Positions 60,980-64,000 of a DNA stretch of 64,000 bases are shown in pieces; position 1 is the first letter of the stretch; each line of letters starts with the position of its first letter. The DNA is from CAVWGP01 sp963754645. Lineage in GTDB: Bacteria; Pseudomonadota; Alphaproteobacteria; Bin65. Position numbers and translations under genes: made by a program. Where the stretch lies: positions 496,001-560,000 of the forward strand of contig CAVWGP010000011.1 of the NCBI GenBank assembly GCA_963754645.1, in the 5' to 3' direction. The notes below the pieces were generated by a model. The model searched no databases. It saw only the letters and a program-made list of their open reading frames with translations, and was not told the origin of the DNA.

Positions 60980-60988
60980 CACAACGAC

Positions 60989-61606
60989 ATGGAAGAGTGG
61001 TTCAAAACTCTTCTCACCGAGCACCGGGCTTGGTCGGGGCCGCTGATCTTCGCCCTCGCTTTCGCCGAATCGATGGCGTTTTTGAGCCTCGCCGTGCCGT
61101 TCACGACGATGATCGTCGGCGCCGGCGCCTTGATGTTGGCCGGCGTCATCGATCCGTGGGTCATCGTGCCGTGGGGCGTCGCGGGCGCCTCGGTCGGCGA
61201 CGCCGTTTCCTATTGGATCGGGCGCTATTTCACCGACAAGATTCCGAAGGTTTGGCCGTTCAAGACCAATCCGGGCATGCTCGAGCGCGGCCACCGCTTT
61301 TTCGAGAAGTGGGGAACGCTGAGCGTTTTCATCGGCCGCTTTTTCGGCCCGCTGCGCGCCGTGGTTCCGGTCGTGGCCGGCATGATGGCGATGACGCAGC
61401 TCAGATTTCAGGTGGCCAATGTCATTTCGGCGATGCTGTGGCTGCCGATGCTGCTCTATTTCGGCGCCGGCGTCGGCCTGATCTTCGAATATGTATTCGG
61501 CAAGAGCGAGTATCTTTTCATCTATGTTTTCCTGTTCTTCCTGCTGCTGCCGCTGGCGGGCGGGCTTGCTGTGTGGCTGCGCGCGCGCATCGCCCGGCGT
61601 AAGTAG
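60989..61606 (+). CDS. DedA-family membrane protein
   Basis: A 205-residue DedA/SNARE-associated integral membrane protein with four to five hydrophobic segments. It has VPWGVAGASVGDAVSYWIG, the family's GD-x2-xY-xxG pattern, then FFEKWGTLSVFIGRFFGPLRAVVP with the conserved F-x-G-R-F-x-P-x-R motif. DedA proteins are linked to envelope homeostasis and lipid-carrier flipping. It starts 9 bases after the aminotransferase stop. Confidence 0.93.
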   Translation: MEEWFKTLLTEHRAWSGPLIFALAFAESMAFLSLAVPFTTMIVGAGALMLAGVIDPWVIVPWGVAGASVGDAVSYWIGRYFTDKIPKVWPFKTNPGMLERGHRFFEKWGTLSVFIGRFFGPLRAVVPVVAGMMAMTQLRFQVANVISAMLWLPMLLYFGAGVGLIFEYVFGKSEYLFIYVFLFFLLLPLAGGLAVWLRARIARRK

Positions 61607-61735
61607 CGCGCCGCATCTCGGTTAACGCCAAGCCGCCGAAGCCTAACCATATCCGTTAGCCCTGCCTTATGCGGGCAACGCCATTCTCTCTCGCACGCGA
61701 GCGACACTGATCGAGGCGCCCGGGGAGAGATCGGC

Positions 61736-62215
61736 ATGCTGCGAATCCTTCTCGCTTCCGCAATAGCCTTGGTTTCCGCGTCGGCACAGGCCGACGACCG
61801 CCGCAAGCACTCGAAGAAATTTTCGCGCAAGGTCGAGACGCGCTACACCGGCGACTATGCCGACATCGGCTATTATCGCTGGGGCGCCGCCTATCGGCCG
61901 ACGACCGTCATCGCGATGGACGAACGCGCGATCATCCAGCGGCATTATGCGATCTATTTTTCCAAGGGCCGCTGTCCGCCCGGCCTGGCGCGGCACGAAG
62001 GCGCCTGCACGCCGCCGATGCAGGCCAAGCGCTTTGTCATCGGCCAAGCGCTGACCGGCGCCGTCGCCAATGCGCCCTTGCCGCCGGAACTGGGTGCGCG
62101 GCTCGTGGCGCCGCCGGGCCATGCTTATTTCTATCTCGACGGGCATGTGTTGCTTGTGGCGCAGCCGGCGCGCCTCGTCGTCGATGCCGTCGCGGTCGGC
62201 GCCACGCCGCGCTAA
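61736..62215 (+). CDS. Exported RcnB-like protein
   Basis: A 159-residue protein with a signal peptide (about residues 1-19, ending SAQAD). The mature part contains CPPGLARHEGACTPP followed by QAKRFVIGQALTG and a late YFYLDGHVLLVAQPARLVVDAV, a pattern seen in proteins annotated as RcnB-like (nickel/cobalt homeostasis) or simply as exported proteins. Metal binding is not shown. GGGGAGAG lies 6 bases before the ATG. Confidence 0.6.
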   Translation: MLRILLASAIALVSASAQADDRRKHSKKFSRKVETRYTGDYADIGYYRWGAAYRPTTVIAMDERAIIQRHYAIYFSKGRCPPGLARHEGACTPPMQAKRFVIGQALTGAVANAPLPPELGARLVAPPGHAYFYLDGHVLLVAQPARLVVDAVAVGATPR

Positions 62216-62237
62216 GCGCGGCCGACGATAAGCCGAA

Positions 62238-62312
62238 TGGTGCCGCAGGAGGGATTTGAACCCCCGGCCCGCGCATTACGAATGCGCTGCTCTACCCCTG
62301 AGCTACTGCGGC
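62238..62312 (-). tRNA. tRNA-Thr (anticodon CGT)
   Basis: A complete 75-base tRNA on the minus strand, with the acceptor pairs GCCGCAG and CTGCGGC, a D arm starting GCTCAGGGG, a 5-base-pair anticodon stem (GCGCA/TGCGC) with loop TTCGTAA (anticodon CGT, reading ACG), a GGGGGTTCAAATCCCTC T arm and an encoded CCA end. It ends 22 bases after the RcnB-like gene. Confidence 0.95.
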
Positions 62313-62420
62313 ACGGCTTGGCGGGCGACAAACTATTCGCGGATCATTAATGAATTCCGCCGCGCGGCTTGTAGCCGCCCGGCACCGGCCCGTCAATCGA
62401 GCGCTGGGCCGCCGGTTCGG

Positions 62421-63854
62421 TCACGTCGCGGGCGGCGACGCCGGCGCCGGCAAACTTGCCGGCGGCCGCGCGGATGGCGGAGCCGAGCCGGTGCCGGCCG
62501 GCGCCGATCTCTCCGCCGCGATCGCGGCGCCGGTGGGATTGGCCGCGAGCGTGCGGACGCGCGGCGGGCGGCCCCAATTCAGCGTATCGAAATCGCCGCA
62601 ATGGCCGCACAGGGCCGACCATTCCGCTGCCTGGGCGCCGCAATTGCGGCACAGCCACGCGGTCTCCGGCTCGGCGGTCGCGGCCTTGGCGAGCCAGTCG
62701 CGCGCCGCCGCCGCGTCGCCGCGCTCGCTCTGCTCGAGTTCGGCATGGAGCCGGCAATAGCCCGCGTCGGGTGCCGCGCCGCGGCCGGCTTCCAAGTGCC
62801 GCCGCGCTTCGCCCCATAGCTTGGCGTCGAGCGCGGCGCGCGCCAGGGCGCGATGGGTCTCGGGGTCGGCCGGTTTGAGTTCCTCGAGCCGCGCCAGCGC
62901 GCGATAGCGTTTGACCGGCTCGACCTCGGCGTTGACCAGCGCATGGAGCCGCGCCAGATCCGGATGCGGCGCGCGCTGCCAGGCGGCTTCGATCGTCTTG
63001 CGCGCGCGGCGCGGCTCGTTATCGACGTAGTGCAACGCCGCGAGCTGCAGGCTGGCCGGCAGCAGCGTTTCGTCGAGTTCGAGCGCGCGGCGGGCGCGTT
63101 CGATGGCGAGCGGGCGTTCGCCGTTGCGCTCGGCCATGAGCGAAAGCTGCACCAGCAGAACGGCGTCGCTGCGCCGGCCGCTGCCTTGGGCGATGGCCTT
63201 GGCCGCGATTGCCTGGCGCAAGGTTTGCTCGGCGGCTTCCCAGCGCCGAGCCGCGATCTGCAGGTGGAACAAGCGGGTCAGCACCCAGGGCGCCTTGGGC
63301 GCCAATTGGCGCGCGCGTTCGGCCAGCTCCAGCGCCTTGGCGCGGTCGCCCTCTTGCTCGGCGAGCGCCAGCAAACCGCGCAGTCCCAGCACTTCGGTTT
63401 CCTCGGTTTCGATCATGGCGTCGTAGAACTTGCGCGCCAGGTCGGCGCGGCCTTCAAGCTGCGCCGCTTGCGCGCCGATCAGCAGCGCGCCCGGCGGCCG
63501 CCCCAGCAGTTCGCTCGCGCGCTTGGCGTGGCGGCGTGCCTCGGCGGAATCGCCGGCGGCGATCGCGACCATGCCTTGCGTGAGAGCATGGAAACCGGCC
63601 TCGCGCTTGCGCAACTCGGCCAGCTCGCGCCAGCGGCGCGGCAGGCCGCCGATGCCGCGCCAGAGCTGAAACAGCGCGGCTCCGGCGGCGAACACGGCGA
63701 TCGTCGCCACGAACAAGAGTCCGGCGCTGGTGTCGATCCGCCAGCCATGCCATTCGAGCGAAACTTCGCCGGGCGAAATCGCGATCTGCCACGCGGCGAT
63801 GCTGAGCGCCGCCAGCGCGAGAAAGACGACGATCGCCCGGACGAAAACGCGCAT
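62421..63854 (-). CDS. hemY: HemY-like TPR protein with C-terminal zinc ribbon
   Basis: A 477-residue protein with two N-terminal membrane segments (about residues 5-22 and 40-62) and many tetratricopeptide-like helices, as in HemY N-terminal domains. Near the C-terminus is a zinc ribbon, CRNCG...CGHCG, followed by DTLNWG, typical of alphaproteobacterial HemY proteins (which are not the haem-synthesis oxidase of the same name). An alternative last frame would end at 62347 with VPGGYKPRGGIH, so a frame slip near the 3' end is possible but not needed. It starts 5 bases after the upstream gene. Confidence 0.85.
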   Translation of the reverse strand: MRVFVRAIVVFLALAALSIAAWQIAISPGEVSLEWHGWRIDTSAGLLFVATIAVFAAGAALFQLWRGIGGLPRRWRELAELRKREAGFHALTQGMVAIAAGDSAEARRHAKRASELLGRPPGALLIGAQAAQLEGRADLARKFYDAMIETEETEVLGLRGLLALAEQEGDRAKALELAERARQLAPKAPWVLTRLFHLQIAARRWEAAEQTLRQAIAAKAIAQGSGRRSDAVLLVQLSLMAERNGERPLAIERARRALELDETLLPASLQLAALHYVDNEPRRARKTIEAAWQRAPHPDLARLHALVNAEVEPVKRYRALARLEELKPADPETHRALARAALDAKLWGEARRHLEAGRGAAPDAGYCRLHAELEQSERGDAAAARDWLAKAATAEPETAWLCRNCGAQAAEWSALCGHCGDFDTLNWGRPPRVRTLAANPTGAAIAAERSAPAGTGSAPPSARPPASLPAPASPPAT

Positions 63855-63859
63855 CGCGC

Positions 63860-64000
63860 CTACCGGGCCGGAGCGCCTTGCAGCAATGCCACCGCCAGGC
63901 GGTCGAGCGCGCCCAAGGCCGCATCGGCGGCAAGCCACGCCTTGGCGTCGTCGAGCCAGGCCTCGGCCGGCTTGCGCGCGGCCGGCGGCAACGCCTCGAT
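63860..64000 (-). CDS. Mitofilin-like (COG4223) protein, partial
   Basis: Only the last 46 codons are in the window (stop at 63860): ALPPAARKPAEAWLDDA, then AWLAADAALGALDRLAVALL. The position directly upstream of hemY and the Ala-rich helical end match the COG4223 mitofilin-like membrane proteins that sit between hemD and hemY in Alphaproteobacteria. The rest of the gene lies beyond the right edge. Confidence 0.6.
   Translation of the reverse strand: MEALPPAARKPAEAWLDDAKAWLAADAALGALDRLAVALLQGAPAR

Overview
This is a GC-rich, gene-dense chromosomal window from an alphaproteobacterium. Support comes from gene order and content: a phoR-pstSCAB-phoU-phoB regulon, dnaK-dnaJ close to dapB, DUF2244 next to nth, hemY with an upstream mitofilin-like gene, and IalB, DUF2927 and DUF1272 family members. 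I cannot place it below class level. There is no rRNA, CRISPR array, prophage or plasmid backbone. One tRNA gene (Thr, CGT) lies near the right end. No gene-free stretch exceeds 300 bases.

Layout. 1-7.3 kb: an MsrQ-like heme membrane protein, two members of an uncharacterised exported family, a lipoprotein, mutS and a secreted SUMF1-fold protein. 7.3-17.1 kb: a malic enzyme, then a minus-strand cluster with two Hanks-type Ser/Thr kinases, a membrane/spermidine-synthase fusion and a third member of the exported family. 17.2-24.8 kb: the phosphate regulon with a clear Pho box. 25-34.8 kb: an APC transporter, a frame-broken PatZ-like acetyltransferase, a macrodomain protein, alanine dehydrogenase, AmpG, a PfkB kinase and a DMT transporter. 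34.9-42.9 kb: DNA repair (nth, a uracil-DNA glycosylase), a class III sirtuin, an LMW phosphatase, ThpR, an amidase and dapB. 43-48.4 kb: an aldo/keto reductase, a DUF2927 lipoprotein gene interrupted by an IS630 fragment, dnaJ and dnaK. 48.6-59.8 kb: a tandem pair of unknown paralogues beside a DUF1848 gene, gshB, a SPOUT methyltransferase, an SDR, acetoacetyl-CoA synthetase and tandem Bax-inhibitor-1 genes. 59.8-64 kb: an aminotransferase, a DedA protein, an exported RcnB-like protein, tRNA-Thr and hemY.

Working together. The Pho genes form one phosphate sensing and uptake unit. The sirtuin, the macrodomain protein and the PatZ-like enzyme are consistent with reversible protein acylation, although they are not adjacent. 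The kinase cluster is the best candidate for something undescribed: two kinases with the same catalytic layout but different extracytoplasmic domains, grouped with a member of an exported family that has two more copies 6-10 kb away. Perfect CRP-type palindromes sit in front of the DUF1848/tandem-paralogue locus and the Bax-inhibitor pair.

Caution. Eight genes carry reading-frame breaks or a disruption. Ten of the eleven simple frame breaks I resolved look like single-base insertions, so assembly or sequencing error must be excluded before any of them is called a pseudogene.
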